This document shows positions 27,901 through 37,086 of a stretch of DNA of 53,858 nucleotides, one piece after another. The stretch is from Chloroflexi bacterium UBA4736 (GTDB lineage Bacteria > Chloroflexota > Dormibacteria > Dormibacterales > Dormibacteraceae), in assembly GCA_002404015.1 (NCBI GenBank), contig DHIW01000022.1, forward strand, positions 8,793 through 62,650, written 5' to 3'. A program made the translations under genes and the position numbers. Below the pieces are notes generated by a model. The model saw nothing but the letters and a program-made list of their open reading frames with translations. It was not told where the DNA came from and did not search any database. Within the stretch, counting starts at the first letter, position 1; the number at the start of each line of letters is the position of its first letter.

Positions 27901-28085
27901 GCCACGTCAACGTGACGATCAAGGCCGACGTCTACGAGCGCTTCCGACGCCAGGCGGCCGCCCCGATCCTAGTGATCGACGGCGTGGTCCAGAGCCTGGA
28001 TGGAGTCTGGTCGGTGCTGGCCACCGCGATCGCGGCTCTCGACGGCGCCGCCAAGGAGTCATCGCACTCTCACGACTACAAGTAG
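24993..28085 (+). CDS. dnaE2: Error-prone DNA polymerase III alpha subunit
   Basis: 1030 aa C-family polymerase. The PHP domain opens the protein (ELHAHSNFSFLDGAS, H11 and H13). The palm motif PDIDIDF supplies D370 and D372, after GRGSAADSIVAYVLGI. The C-terminal OB-type segment (VRVGGLVITRQAPMTANRIRFFTLEDE) is present. It carries out translesion synthesis with ImuA and ImuB in the LexA-regulated cassette. The length and lack of a long C-terminal extension fit DnaE2 and not the replicative DnaE1. Confidence 0.96.
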   Translation: MSPGAPYVELHAHSNFSFLDGASHPQELAIRAAALDLPAVAITDTGGVYGAVRFMQACRRLGVRPVIGASLEIAGEDVVLLARTLRGYSNLCRLLSLAHRDQPKGEARSDLPTLAAHAGDLFCLTATDDERRLRELQEAVGVADVFSELHNHLRPEDRWLMQGRIALARRCGAGLVATNDVRHHVPQRRPLHDVLNAIRRRATLEGARAHLFPNAERHLKGEQQMRALFRDCPEALDTPWQLTQQCEFQLDFRGVRFPGYPVPDGETPFSFLYQLCQQGARGRYHPITPAVASRLQRELDVIQKTGLAEFFLINWDLMRFAKENGVPGQGRGSAADSIVAYVLGITRVDPIEHNLLFERFLHEEMTSTPDIDIDFSTEHREQVIQYIYDKYGWERTGMVCNVVTFRPKMAIRQVGKALGFPPDLLDRLAKSVDRWFEEDIDASVEFANVPRDRVNSRAWKQFLYLCREIQGFPRHLSIHVGGMLVTGEPLVDIVPVEPATMPGRVVVQFDKNDVEDLGLIKMDMLGLRTLSVVAETLGLIEKETGSRPDLDALPLDDPEVFAMCTAADTIGVFQIESRAQMMTLPRTRPKTFNDLVVEVAIIRPGPIQGNAVHPYIRRKQGREAVTYAHPLLEPILRDTQGVILYQEQIIEIAMQVAGMTPSESDGFRRAMTRHLNRVEMSSLKDGFLQGCLANDVSLEVAEQLFSAVEGFAAFGFCRSHAAAFARTAYETAWLKLNWPAHFTCGLLNNQPMGFYHPSVLVEDAKRHGVEVLPVDVNMSAERCLPEHANRFRVGFNYVRDLGEPGRLAIVAERERAGHYRSCDDFLDRLRGAPLNPRAVRNLVMVGGFDSLGEVRRELLWSWQERWDGHGLRRKLDAQSAMALPAEAPSLPELTERERTRLEYRISDLSTGKHEIHFHRERLDRLGVVVSTAAQKLPAGRQVRVGGLVITRQAPMTANRIRFFTLEDEHGHVNVTIKADVYERFRRQAAAPILVIDGVVQSLDGVWSVLATAIAALDGAAKESSHSHDYK

Positions 28086-28218
28086 CCCGGCCTCACGACG
28101 CCCGACCTACGTGGCCCGCTGCCAGCCCTCAGGGGTTCGCAGCCCGAATCCGAAGACCCGGTCGGCGGCGATGGTCGCCAATTCCAGCCAATGCCGTCAG
28201 CGCTGTCAACATGGTCCG

Positions 28219-29388
28219 GTGCTGGAGCTGGCGCTGGCCCGGATCGAGGAGCGCGAGCCCGAGGTCCAGGCCTTCGCCTGGCTCGACGTCGAGCGCGCGC
28301 GCCGGCTGGCTCGGACAGCCCCGCCCGGCCCGCTCCACGGAGTCCCAGTCGGCGTCAAGGACATCATCGACACCGCTGGGATCCCGACCGAGAACGGCTC
28401 GCGGCTGTACAGGGGCCGCGTGCCCGCGCGCTCGGCAACCGTGGTCGACCGGCTCGAGCAGGCGGGCGCGGTCGTGGTCGGTAAGACGGTGACCGCCGAG
28501 CTGGCCTACTTCACGCCCGGCCCCACCCGCAACCCCTGGGACCCCACGCGCACGCCGGGCGGCTCCTCGATGGGATCGGCCGCCGCCGTGGCCGCCGGGA
28601 TGCTCGCGCTGGCTGTCGGCACGCAAACCAACGGCTCCGTGATCCGGCCGGCCGCGTTCTGCGGGGTGGTCGGCTTCAAGCCCTCGGCCGGGCTCATCCC
28701 CAGCAACGGGATCATGAGCTTCAGCCCGACCCTCGACCAGGTCGGCGGCTTCGCGGCCTCCGTCGCGGAGGCAGCGACTCTGTGCTCCGTGCTGGCGGCG
28801 GCGGACCTCAGCCCGGAGGTCCTGGAGCGGCCCCGCCTCGCGGTCGCGATGACCAGCGAGTGGTCAGAGTGCCAGCCGGCCGCCCGCGAGCGCTTCGAGA
28901 CCGCGGTCGCCGCGCTCGGGCCGGTTGCCCGGCCGCCCCTGCCGCGCGGCTTCGAGGAGGCGATCGGCGTGCACCGCACGATCATGGCGGTGGAGGCCCA
29001 GCGAGGCCTCGGCCCGGAGGTCGAGCGGGCGCCCGAGCTCGTCAGCCGCCGCCTGCGCGACCTCCTCGAGGAGGGTGCCGGCATCTCGGGGGCCGAGTAC
29101 CAGGCGGCGCTCGCGGAACGGGCGGCGCTCATCGAGCGCTTCGCGGAATGGGCCGCCGGCTACGACGCGATCCTGACCCTGCCGACCCTGGGCGAGGCGC
29201 CGCCTCTGGAGACGACGGGCGATCCCCGGCTGTGCACACGCTGGACCCTGGTCGGAGCCCCGGCGATCAGCCTGCCGGCGGGGCGGGGCCCAGCCGGACT
29301 GCCCCTGGGCCTCCAGCTGGCAGCCCAGCCGGGCGCGGATCGGCGCCTGCTGGGAGCCGCGGCCTGGGTCGAAAGCCGCCTCGCCTGA
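28219..29388 (+). CDS. Amidase (amidase signature family)
   Basis: About 389 aa from GTG 28219; an ATG at 28171 would add 16 residues. The Ser-cisSer-Lys triad is visible: K47 in GVKDIIDT, the GGSSMGSAAAVAAGM segment (usually GGSSGGS, here with M for G) and the nucleophile serine in TQTNGSVIRPAAFCG. It hydrolyses a carbon-nitrogen amide; substrate unknown. The N-terminus is shorter than in GatA. It follows dnaE2 by 133 bp and need not belong to the SOS operon. Confidence 0.87.
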   Translation: MLELALARIEEREPEVQAFAWLDVERARRLARTAPPGPLHGVPVGVKDIIDTAGIPTENGSRLYRGRVPARSATVVDRLEQAGAVVVGKTVTAELAYFTPGPTRNPWDPTRTPGGSSMGSAAAVAAGMLALAVGTQTNGSVIRPAAFCGVVGFKPSAGLIPSNGIMSFSPTLDQVGGFAASVAEAATLCSVLAAADLSPEVLERPRLAVAMTSEWSECQPAARERFETAVAALGPVARPPLPRGFEEAIGVHRTIMAVEAQRGLGPEVERAPELVSRRLRDLLEEGAGISGAEYQAALAERAALIERFAEWAAGYDAILTLPTLGEAPPLETTGDPRLCTRWTLVGAPAISLPAGRGPAGLPLGLQLAAQPGADRRLLGAAAWVESRLA

Positions 29389-29445
29389 TTTTCCAGGCTT
29401 ACCTTTCGTAGCCACCCGGCCCACTTTTGAGCGAAGCTATGCGCA

Positions 29446-29964
29446 ATGTCGGTTGGGAGAGAGATCGAGGACATCGCTCGGACGCTGGTGCGCCACCAGC
29501 ACGACCATCCGCCCGTGCACGACCTGAACCGCGAGGCGGACCGGAAGATGGGCGCCGCGCAGCGGATGGCCGAGGACTTCGCGCGCCTGATCGGGTCCTG
29601 GACGTTCATCGTCATGCAGGCCGCTCTGACGGTGGTCTGGCTGGTCCTGAACATCCTGTCGTTCACCAACCACTGGGACCCCTACCCGTTCCAGCTGCTC
29701 AACCTGGCTCTCAGCCTGGAGGCCGCGCTCTGGGTCTCGATCACTCTCATGGCTCTCAACCGGCTGGCCGACCGCGACCGCCTGCGCGCCCAGCACGACT
29801 ACGAGGTGGACGTGAAGTCGGAGGACGAGCTGAAGATGCTGATGACGCACCTGGAGGTTCAGGACGAGGTGCTGCTCCAGATCCTCCAGCGGCTCGATCG
29901 CACCGACCGCGAGCTGAGGCGGATGGCCCGCCGGCTGGGCGTGGCGGAGGAACAGGCCGGCTGA
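29446..29964 (+). CDS. DUF1003 membrane protein
   Basis: 172 aa. An N-terminal soluble part precedes two TM helices (FIVMQAALTVVWLVLNIL and LLNLALSLEAALWVSITLMAL), then the DUF1003 signature RDRLRAQHDYEVDVKSEDELKML (read across residues about 108-130) and a coiled-coil-like C-terminal helix. The domain's function is unknown. It ends 28 bp from the convergent glycosyltransferase gene. Confidence 0.85.
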   Translation: MSVGREIEDIARTLVRHQHDHPPVHDLNREADRKMGAAQRMAEDFARLIGSWTFIVMQAALTVVWLVLNILSFTNHWDPYPFQLLNLALSLEAALWVSITLMALNRLADRDRLRAQHDYEVDVKSEDELKMLMTHLEVQDEVLLQILQRLDRTDRELRRMARRLGVAEEQAG

Positions 29965-29992
29965 GCCTGCGGCCGTTCGCGGCGATCTTTGA

Positions 29993-31405
29993 CTAGAGCC
30001 GCGTGAAGATGCCGGCCAGGTAGATCGACTCCAGCAGGTTGCCGAGCAGCATGAGGGCGAAGGCGGCGACCGCCACCCGGACCGCCCACGTGCGCAGCCG
30101 ATCGTCGAAGGGCCGCCAGGCCAGCAGCAGCGCCGGCGCCAGCACCACCAGGAGGACGGCCGAGACCAGGAAGGGGTTCGGTCCAGAGGGAGCCAGCCAG
30201 TTCACGGCCGTGGCGCCGCCCAGCGCGAGCAGCAGCGCCAGCCGGCCGGGTGCCGGTCGGCTGACCGCCTGCCAGGCCAGAAAGCCGGCGGCCAGGTACA
30301 CCTCCGGGTAGATGATCCACTTGTACCAGCCGTACTGCTCGATCTGGCGCTCGCCGGCCATGACGAGCATCGTCAGGGCGTAGGCAGCCACCGGCCAGAC
30401 CAGGAACAGGTCGCGGCGGCCCTCCCGGACGGCCGTCCAGAGCGCCAGGCCGATCCAGCCCAGCAGCCACCAGCCATCCCGCAGGCGGCGGTTGACGCCG
30501 GTGGGCTGGGCTATGAAGTCGAACGCGCCCATGATCCCGAGCCGGTTGTGGGTCTGGGCCTGGAAGATGCGAGCGAAGAGCGCCCAGTCGATCAGCCGCC
30601 CGTACAGCGCGAAGAGGAGCAGAGCCGCGGCGGCAGCCCCCAGGCAGGCGGCCGCAAGCGACCAGCGCCGGCCCGTGAAGAGGATGGCCGCGCAGATACC
30701 GCCCACCGCAACCCCGGGCACCTTGGCAAGGGGTGCGGCCAGGCAGCAGAGCAGCAGCCCGGCCACGGTCCAGCGGCCGGCCTCCCCGTCCAGGGCCCGG
30801 ACGGTGAGGAGCAGCGCACCCAGCAGCAGAACCGCCTGGAGCGCCTCCGGCTCCGCCTCCCGGCCCAGCAGGACCGCCCCTGGGGCCGTGGCCAGGAGCG
30901 CCGCCCCGGCCAGCGCGGCCGGCACGGCAAGGAAGCGCCGGCCCAGCCGGTGGACGAGCAGGACGCTCAGCGTGCTGAGCAGGACCGGGATGACGCGTAC
31001 CTGCTCCGGCGTGACCTGAGCCATCTCGCGGTCGCCCAGCAGCCAGACCCAGCCACCCATCAGGTAGGCGAACAGCGGCGGATGATCCATCCAGTGGTGG
31101 ACCAGCGGGTAGTTGGTGCCGAAATCGGAGAAGTTGGTGTAGCTCGCGTAGCCGGCGAAGTAGGACCAGGTGTAGGGGTCGCCGTGCACGATCAGGTTCA
31201 GCCCGGCCCAGGTGAACTGAAGCTCGTCGGCGTTGTCGGTGAAGGCCGGAGCCAAGGTGTAGTCGTGCAGGCGCAGAAGGAGCGCGGTCAGGACGACCAG
31301 ACCCAGTCCCACCCGCTCCCAGTGCGGCCAGGCGCGCAGTCGCGGCCAGTCGACGGCCAGGCCGGCCGCCGGCTCAGCCGACTCGGTAGACGGTGTAAGC
31401 GCCAT
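29993..31405 (-). CDS. GT39/ArnT-like membrane glycosyltransferase
   Basis: 470 aa, polytopic (about 10-12 helices). The first extracytoplasmic loop carries the acidic pair of GT-C enzymes (FTDNADELQFTWAG) and a HHWMDHPP motif. Such enzymes transfer sugars from polyprenyl-phosphate donors outside the membrane. It overlaps the preceding gene by 32 bp, an unusually long overlap that implies strict co-translation. It is the last gene of a leftward four-gene block. Confidence 0.82.
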   Translation of the reverse strand: MALTPSTESAEPAAGLAVDWPRLRAWPHWERVGLGLVVLTALLLRLHDYTLAPAFTDNADELQFTWAGLNLIVHGDPYTWSYFAGYASYTNFSDFGTNYPLVHHWMDHPPLFAYLMGGWVWLLGDREMAQVTPEQVRVIPVLLSTLSVLLVHRLGRRFLAVPAALAGAALLATAPGAVLLGREAEPEALQAVLLLGALLLTVRALDGEAGRWTVAGLLLCCLAAPLAKVPGVAVGGICAAILFTGRRWSLAAACLGAAAAALLLFALYGRLIDWALFARIFQAQTHNRLGIMGAFDFIAQPTGVNRRLRDGWWLLGWIGLALWTAVREGRRDLFLVWPVAAYALTMLVMAGERQIEQYGWYKWIIYPEVYLAAGFLAWQAVSRPAPGRLALLLALGGATAVNWLAPSGPNPFLVSAVLLVVLAPALLLAWRPFDDRLRTWAVRVAVAAFALMLLGNLLESIYLAGIFTRL

Positions 31406-33317
31406 TTGAGTAAACCTGTCGCGCAGCTGTCTGCCAGTAAGCCGGGTTGGCGCCCAGGGCCTGTTCCTGGGGACCGACCACGACGTAGTCGACGTGATAC
31501 TGGCGCAGCAATGCGGAAGTCGCGGGGTCGCCCCTCAGCATCCTCTGGACGCTATCGGTCTTGCTGATCCAGTCGGCGAGACCGTAAGTCCACAGCCAAC
31601 CGCCGTATCCGATCACGACCCGGCGGCCGGCGAGGGTAGGGATCGGCTCGTTGTGCGCCGGAGCGACCAGCACGATCGACCGAGGATCGGTGTTGGCGCG
31701 AACCCAGTCCGCGGTCGCGATCCCGGCCGAGTCGGTGAAGAGGGCCTGGTTGGCCGTGCCCTGCTGGGCCCGGGCGAGGTCCAGTCCCCCGGCCAGCGTG
31801 AGCGTGACGAAGAGGATCGCGGCCAGGCAGGCGCCCTCCAGGCCTCGCCGCCCCAGCGCCACCAGCAGCGCGCCCACCATCAGCGAGCCGAACAGGGCCC
31901 AGAAGGCGAAGAACTTGGTGTTGTCCCAGTCCCAGGGCTGGAGGACCACCAGGTTGGGGATCAGGAACCAGAGCCAGATCGGGGCGAGGCGCAGGCCGAC
32001 GCCGGCCGGCAGCACCCCGCGCCAGAGGTTGCCGGCCACCATCAGCGGCACCAGCAGCGAGGTGTTCTTGAGCCAGAACCAGAGCGGGCCGTCCCGGCCC
32101 GCCAGCCAGCCCGGCTTCCACTGCAGCTGGGAGCTGCCGGGCACCAGCAGGAAGAGCAGGGCGGGCAACCCCAGCAGCAGCACCGGGAGGAAGAACGCGG
32201 CCCACTCGCGGCGGCGGTCGAGCAGGGCCCAGAACCCCGCCAGGACGACGGCGGTGCCGAAGCCGTGCACGTGGAAGAGCGGGGCCAGGCCGACCAGTAC
32301 GCCGGTGAACGCGTAGGGCCGCCAGTCCCGCCGCTCGCGGGCCAGCCAGAGCAGCGCAGCCGCGATCAGCGCCAGGGGCCAGCCGAACAGGACCGAGCGC
32401 TGCGGCAGCATCCAGGCCAGAACGGGGTTCAGCCACTGGTAGTTGCTGTCGGGCGCCTGCGTGTAGAGGCGAGGCAGGTGGGAGAGCACCGCGAGTCCGC
32501 CCTTGTCCAGGTCGGCGACCAGCGCGGCGAAGCCGAGGCCGCCGCTCAGCAGGAACACCAGGACCGCGGCGGCCGCCCCCACCCGGCTGCCGACCAGGCG
32601 GACGCCCACCAGGTACATGACCGCGGGGAAGGCGAGGGCCAGGAGCCCGCTGGTGAGGACTAGGGCGTTGGTCAGAGAGGTGCCCAGGGGCACCAGGGCG
32701 GCCGCGAACAAGTCGACCATGAACGGGTAGGCGAGACGGTGCCCGGGGTCGATCGGGAACTCGGGCGGGAAGTTGTGTCCGTAGGCGAAGGAGCCCGCGT
32801 AGGTGAGGTGGGCGGCCCAGTCGCCGTAAGCCCCGACGGTGCCGGTGATCAGCCCGCCGGCGGTGAACGTGTAGCTCCGGCTCAGCAGCAGCAGGGCGTA
32901 GAGCCCGCAGACGGCGAACAGCACCCAGAGCTGCCAGCCTTCCGAGGGCGTGGCCAGCGCCAGGTCCCGGCGACCCAGCCACCAGCCCGGCGCCGACGCC
33001 GCAAGCGCGATTGCCAAAGCCCCCAGCACGGTCGCCAGCTCCAGCCCAAAGGCCAGCGAGAGCAGGAGCAGGGCCATCGTGAACGCGACCGGCCCGATGA
33101 TGGCGCCGAAGGCGAGCCGCTCCTCGAGCTTCAGCGGAAGGCCCGAAAGCCAGGACAGGCCGGCCCCGACGACCACGCAGCCGGCCAGCACGACCAGCGC
33201 CCAACCAGTCAGCGCGGCCGCGCCGACCAGGCTTAGCGCGGCGGCCGCCAGTACCGCCACCCGGGCCGGAGGCCAGGCGCTCAGAAAGGCCGGACGGGCA
33301 GCCGGCGCGGACTCCAT
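31374..33317 (-). CDS. Large polytopic membrane protein, GT-C-like
   Basis: 647 aa with about 14 helices and a C-terminal soluble region (from about residue 540: TDSAGIATADWVRANTDPRSIVLVAPAHNEPIP, VVIGYGGWLWTYG). Loops with YGDWAAHLTYAGSFAYGHNFPPEFP resemble oligosaccharyltransferase or GT-C-fold proteins, including the conserved acidic first loop. It probably handles a lipid-linked sugar, but the family is not certain. It begins 1 bp after the PMT-like gene ends. Confidence 0.75.
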   Translation of the reverse strand: MESAPAARPAFLSAWPPARVAVLAAAALSLVGAAALTGWALVVLAGCVVVGAGLSWLSGLPLKLEERLAFGAIIGPVAFTMALLLLSLAFGLELATVLGALAIALAASAPGWWLGRRDLALATPSEGWQLWVLFAVCGLYALLLLSRSYTFTAGGLITGTVGAYGDWAAHLTYAGSFAYGHNFPPEFPIDPGHRLAYPFMVDLFAAALVPLGTSLTNALVLTSGLLALAFPAVMYLVGVRLVGSRVGAAAAVLVFLLSGGLGFAALVADLDKGGLAVLSHLPRLYTQAPDSNYQWLNPVLAWMLPQRSVLFGWPLALIAAALLWLARERRDWRPYAFTGVLVGLAPLFHVHGFGTAVVLAGFWALLDRRREWAAFFLPVLLLGLPALLFLLVPGSSQLQWKPGWLAGRDGPLWFWLKNTSLLVPLMVAGNLWRGVLPAGVGLRLAPIWLWFLIPNLVVLQPWDWDNTKFFAFWALFGSLMVGALLVALGRRGLEGACLAAILFVTLTLAGGLDLARAQQGTANQALFTDSAGIATADWVRANTDPRSIVLVAPAHNEPIPTLAGRRVVIGYGGWLWTYGLADWISKTDSVQRMLRGDPATSALLRQYHVDYVVVGPQEQALGANPAYWQTAARQVYSNGAYTVYRVG

Positions 33318-33318
33318 C

Positions 33319-35019
33319 TCAGATCCAGGAGGGGAACCACATCTTCCCGTCCGGGAAGGGGCTCAGGTAGGCGTGGCTGGTGATCGGCAGGCCGGTCCAG
33401 ACCGGGTAGAACCAGAGGAAGAAGCCGATCGCCACCGCCAGGTGCGCGTAGGCGATCTGGCGCCCGGACAGCGCCAGGCGAAAGGCGCCGGCCTCAAACA
33501 CCAATCCCTCCGAAGTGGAGATCCGGCCCAGCGTGAAGGCCAGGGCCAGGATCATGAAGATCAGGCCGCCGAACATGTGGTACAGGAAGATGACCCGGGT
33601 CACGCGCGACCAGGGCAGGAACTGGGTGATGAAGCCGACCGCGATCACCGCGGCCGGGAAGCTGCGGTGGCGGAAGATGAAGTAGGGCAGAGCCAGCAGG
33701 CAGGGCAGGCTGGTCCACCAGATCCAGGGGTTCCCGAGGTTGACGATTCCTGCCACCAGCGACTGCCCGCTGAAGGCGTCGCTGCCCAGGCCCTGGTACT
33801 CGTAGTAGTAAGCGACCGGCCGGAACAGGAATGGCCAGGAGAACCAGGGTGAGCCGTACGGGTGGGTCGCCGTAAGGTGGGCGTGGTAGTCGTACGACTG
33901 CTTCTGGTAGAGGATCAGATCCTTCAGGTCGTGGAACTGGCCGCGCGTGAAGAAGGGGATCCAGCTGGCCAGGTAGATCGCGACCGGGACGAGCACCAGC
34001 GCCACCACGGCCACCGCCACGAATGGCGCGATCCGGGCCCCGCCGGGGAGGGCCGGCCCCTCCCCCCTGCCCCATCGCCACTCCCCGATCCCCACCGCCA
34101 GACGGCGCCGGATGGGACGCATGACCAGGAAGAAGATCACGCTCGCCCAGGCGGCCAGCGCGATCCACTTGGAGCTGATCGCGAGGCCCAGCACGATCCC
34201 TGTCAGCACCAACGTGACCAGTGACTCGCGCTCGGTGCGGCTGCCCAGGTGGATCAGGAAGACCCAGTAGCTCAGCAGGATCAAGAAGATCGGGAAGATG
34301 TCGATCATCCCGATCCTCGACTGCACGAAGAACATGCCGTCGAAGCAGGTCAGGACGCCCGCGGCCAGGGCGAACACGCGGTTGGGCCAGAGGCGGTGCG
34401 CGAGCAGGTACATCATCGGCACGCACAGCGTCCCGAAGAGGCAGGCCATGATCCGCCAGCCGAAGGTGTTGAAGCCGAGGTCGGCGTAGTTTCCGTGCGC
34501 CCCCTCGAAGGTCGCCCGCCACCAGCCGTAGAGCCACTCGCCGGAGGCGATGAACAGCTTGCTAAGCGGCGGCTCAGGGTCGAAATAGGAGATGCCCTTG
34601 AGGTCGTCGTGGGCGAAGACCGGGAAGTAGACCTCGTCGAAGATCTGGCCCTGCGGCGGCGTCGGTGGCTGCCCGGCCTGGGCGTAGTTGCGCTGGAAGG
34701 GGTAGGCCAAACCGCAAAGGGTGCCCGCGTGGTTGGCGGTGTCGACGGGCGTGTTCTGCACGCAGTTGCTGATCGGGGCCCCCTGGAAGGGGTGGCTCAG
34801 CACATCGGGCATCAGCGGGCTGAAGAAACGGAAGACGAACGCAACCGCGGTCAGCACGAGCAGCGCGACGACGTCCGGCCGTTGGAGTTCCAGCCGGGCC
34901 AGCAGCCGCCGCCCCCAGCCTGCCGGCGCCACCTCGGGCGCCGCGTCGGGCTCGGTCGCGGGCACCTCCTCGCGCACCCGCTGCGCCTCGGCGCGGCGCT
35001 CCTGGCGCGCGGCGGTCAC
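33319..35019 (-). CDS. PMT-type polyprenyl-phosphate-mannose protein mannosyltransferase
   Basis: 566 aa from a GTG at 35019 that overlaps the upstream stop (GTGA); the longer open frame beyond it is shadow. The first loop contains the PMT acidic pair in QIFDEVYFPVFAHDDL and FDPEPPLSKL. A C-terminal PMT_4TMC-like region ends with SRVTRVIFLYHMFGGLIFMIL and YPVWTGLPI. Actinobacterial PMTs O-mannosylate exported proteins during Sec export; here that role is inferred. The first 60 residues are cytoplasmic and charged. Confidence 0.87.
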   Translation of the reverse strand: MTAARQERRAEAQRVREEVPATEPDAAPEVAPAGWGRRLLARLELQRPDVVALLVLTAVAFVFRFFSPLMPDVLSHPFQGAPISNCVQNTPVDTANHAGTLCGLAYPFQRNYAQAGQPPTPPQGQIFDEVYFPVFAHDDLKGISYFDPEPPLSKLFIASGEWLYGWWRATFEGAHGNYADLGFNTFGWRIMACLFGTLCVPMMYLLAHRLWPNRVFALAAGVLTCFDGMFFVQSRIGMIDIFPIFLILLSYWVFLIHLGSRTERESLVTLVLTGIVLGLAISSKWIALAAWASVIFFLVMRPIRRRLAVGIGEWRWGRGEGPALPGGARIAPFVAVAVVALVLVPVAIYLASWIPFFTRGQFHDLKDLILYQKQSYDYHAHLTATHPYGSPWFSWPFLFRPVAYYYEYQGLGSDAFSGQSLVAGIVNLGNPWIWWTSLPCLLALPYFIFRHRSFPAAVIAVGFITQFLPWSRVTRVIFLYHMFGGLIFMILALAFTLGRISTSEGLVFEAGAFRLALSGRQIAYAHLAVAIGFFLWFYPVWTGLPITSHAYLSPFPDGKMWFPSWI

Positions 35020-35591
35020 CTTCGCTTCTTCCGCCGGCGCCCCCCACCGAGGTTGACCCCGAGCCGGTCGGGCAGGCGGGAGTTGAGCTCCCAGGCCATA
35101 GCGTCCGGATCGGGCAGGGGCAGCGCGATCGTGTCGTACGAGGCCAGCTGAGAGCCCAGCTTGCGGGTGATGGCCGCCAGCTGGAGGTCGTCGCCACGCA
35201 GCCGCACGAACAGCGCGGGGTGCTCGAGGAGGGCCTTGGCGACCGGCCGCGCCATCTTCTTGCGGCCTTCCGCGAAGTGCTGGTTCAGGGGCCCGACGCG
35301 GACGCCCCGGATCGACTGGTAGTCGATCATGACGCTCGACATCAGGTTCGAGACCTTGAGCCCGGCGTCCGTCGCCTGCACGAAGCTTCGCCACTTGTAG
35401 TACTGGAGGATCCCCAGCAGGAGCAGCCCGGAGGGAACATACGCCAGCCAGATGTACGTGTTGGTGTTGAGAGGCTGGCGCCGGTAGATGATCAGGTAGA
35501 AGCTCATCACGAGTCCGACCAGCACCAGGAAGAGCGCCCAGAAGCGCTGCTTCCGCCACATCTGGTCCGCGTAGAGGATGTGATGGCGCAT
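35016..35591 (-). CDS. Membrane protein with PH-like domain, partner of the PMT gene
   Basis: 191 aa. Two hydrophobic helices (WALFLVLVGLVMSFYLIIY and TYIWLAYVPSGLLLLGILQYY) are followed by a soluble, beta-rich domain (about 70-170, VMIDYQSIRGVRVGPLNQHF) and a very basic C-terminus (GGGRRRKKRR). The topology resembles bacterial PH-domain membrane proteins. It is coupled to the mannosyltransferase by a GTGA overlap. No enzymatic motif. Confidence 0.68.
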   Translation of the reverse strand: MRHHILYADQMWRKQRFWALFLVLVGLVMSFYLIIYRRQPLNTNTYIWLAYVPSGLLLLGILQYYKWRSFVQATDAGLKVSNLMSSVMIDYQSIRGVRVGPLNQHFAEGRKKMARPVAKALLEHPALFVRLRGDDLQLAAITRKLGSQLASYDTIALPLPDPDAMAWELNSRLPDRLGVNLGGGRRRKKRR

Positions 35592-35595
35592 GAAG

Positions 35596-37086
35596 TCAGG
35601 GCTGATTATCGTCGACCCACCTGAGGCTTCTCTCGACCGCCCGCCGCCAGCGGCTCTGCATCTCGGCCGCCTGGTCGCGGCCGATCCGCGGTTCGAACTC
35701 CCGATCCAGCTGCCAGACGTCAGCGAGCTCCGCGTCGGACGCCCAGACCCCGGCCCCCAGGCCGGCCAGGTAGGCGGCCCCCAGGGCGGTGGTCTCCGTC
35801 TGCCGGGGCCGGCGCACGGGGATCCCCAGGAGGTCGGCCTGGAACTGGCAGAGGAAGTCCATGACCGAGGCCCCGCCGTCGACCCGCAGCTCCTCGAGCG
35901 GCCGGCCGGCGTCCTTGGCCATCGCCTCGACGACGTCGCGTGTCTGGTAGGCCATGGCCTCGACGGCCGCCCGGACCACCTCGGCCCGCCCCGTCCCCCT
36001 CGTGATCCCGAGCAGTGCGCCCCGCGCGTAGGGATCCCAGTGGGGCGCGCCCAACCCGGTGAAGGCGGGCACCAGATAGACCCCGCCGGTGCTCGCCACC
36101 GACTCGCACAGGGGACCGGCCTCGGCTGCCGCCGCGATCAGGCCCAGCCCGTCCCGCAGCCACTGCAGGGCGGCGCCGGTTATGAAGATGGCGCCCTCCA
36201 GCGCGTACTCCAGCCGGCCCCCGCGAAGCCAGGCGACCGTGGTGAGCATGCCACTCCCGGATTTCGTCCTTTCGGCGCCTGTGTTCATGAGGACGAAGGA
36301 CCCGGTTCCATAGGTGTTCTTGGCCATCCCCGGGCGCAGGCAGGCCTGGCCGAAGAGCGCTGCCTGCTGGTCGCCCGCGATCCCGGAGATGGGGGCATCG
36401 ATCCCGAGGAACGCCGTCGGGTCGGTCCTTGAGATCTCCCCGCTGGAGGGCCGGACCTCGGGCATCACGCCCAGGGGGACCCGCAGCAGGTCGGCCAGCT
36501 CCTCGCTCCACTCCCCGAGCCCGATGTCGAAAAGCAACGTCCGGGACGCGTTGGAGGCGTCCGTCACGTGGTCCCGGGCCGCCGAGAGGTTGGCGACCAG
36601 CCAGCTGTCGACCGTGCCCGCGGCTGCGGCCGCGGCACCCTCCACATGCTCCATCGCCCAGGCCAGCTTGGTGCCTGTGAAGTAGGGGTCGAGGACGAGC
36701 CCGGTCAGCTCGCGCACGCGCAGTTCGTGGCCCTGCTCGCGGAGGCGATCGCACATGCCCGCGGTGCGCCGGTCCTGCCAGACGATCGCCCTGTGCAGCG
36801 GGCGCAGGCTGGCCGGGTCCCAGAGCACCAGGGTTTCCCGCTGGTTCGTGATGCCCACCGCCCTGACGTCGCGTGCGGCGGCGCCGGCCGCGCGCAGCGC
36901 GATGCCCGCAGCCTCCTGGACGCTGCGCCAGATCTCCGCCGGGTCGTGCTCGACCCAACCGGGCCGCGGGTAGTGCTGCTCGATCTCGCGGTAGCCCTTG
37001 CCCTTGACCAGCCCATCGGTGCCGACGGCGACGACTGTGCTGCCCGTGGTGCCCTGGTCGAGTGCCAGGAGGACCGGTTCAGCCAC
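35596..37086 (-). CDS. glpK: Glycerol kinase
   Basis: 496 aa FGGY kinase. DQGTTGS (residues 10-16), GITNQRETLVLWD, IVWQDRRTAGMC and the C-terminal VDGGASVMDFLCQFQADLLGIPV are characteristic. It phosphorylates glycerol with ATP to glycerol-3-phosphate. Its start overlaps the mtnP stop by 8 bp. Neither glpF nor glpD is next to it, an odd setting for glpK. Confidence 0.96.
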   Translation of the reverse strand: MAEPVLLALDQGTTGSTVVAVGTDGLVKGKGYREIEQHYPRPGWVEHDPAEIWRSVQEAAGIALRAAGAAARDVRAVGITNQRETLVLWDPASLRPLHRAIVWQDRRTAGMCDRLREQGHELRVRELTGLVLDPYFTGTKLAWAMEHVEGAAAAAAGTVDSWLVANLSAARDHVTDASNASRTLLFDIGLGEWSEELADLLRVPLGVMPEVRPSSGEISRTDPTAFLGIDAPISGIAGDQQAALFGQACLRPGMAKNTYGTGSFVLMNTGAERTKSGSGMLTTVAWLRGGRLEYALEGAIFITGAALQWLRDGLGLIAAAAEAGPLCESVASTGGVYLVPAFTGLGAPHWDPYARGALLGITRGTGRAEVVRAAVEAMAYQTRDVVEAMAKDAGRPLEELRVDGGASVMDFLCQFQADLLGIPVRRPRQTETTALGAAYLAGLGAGVWASDAELADVWQLDREFEPRIGRDQAAEMQSRWRRAVERSLRWVDDNQP

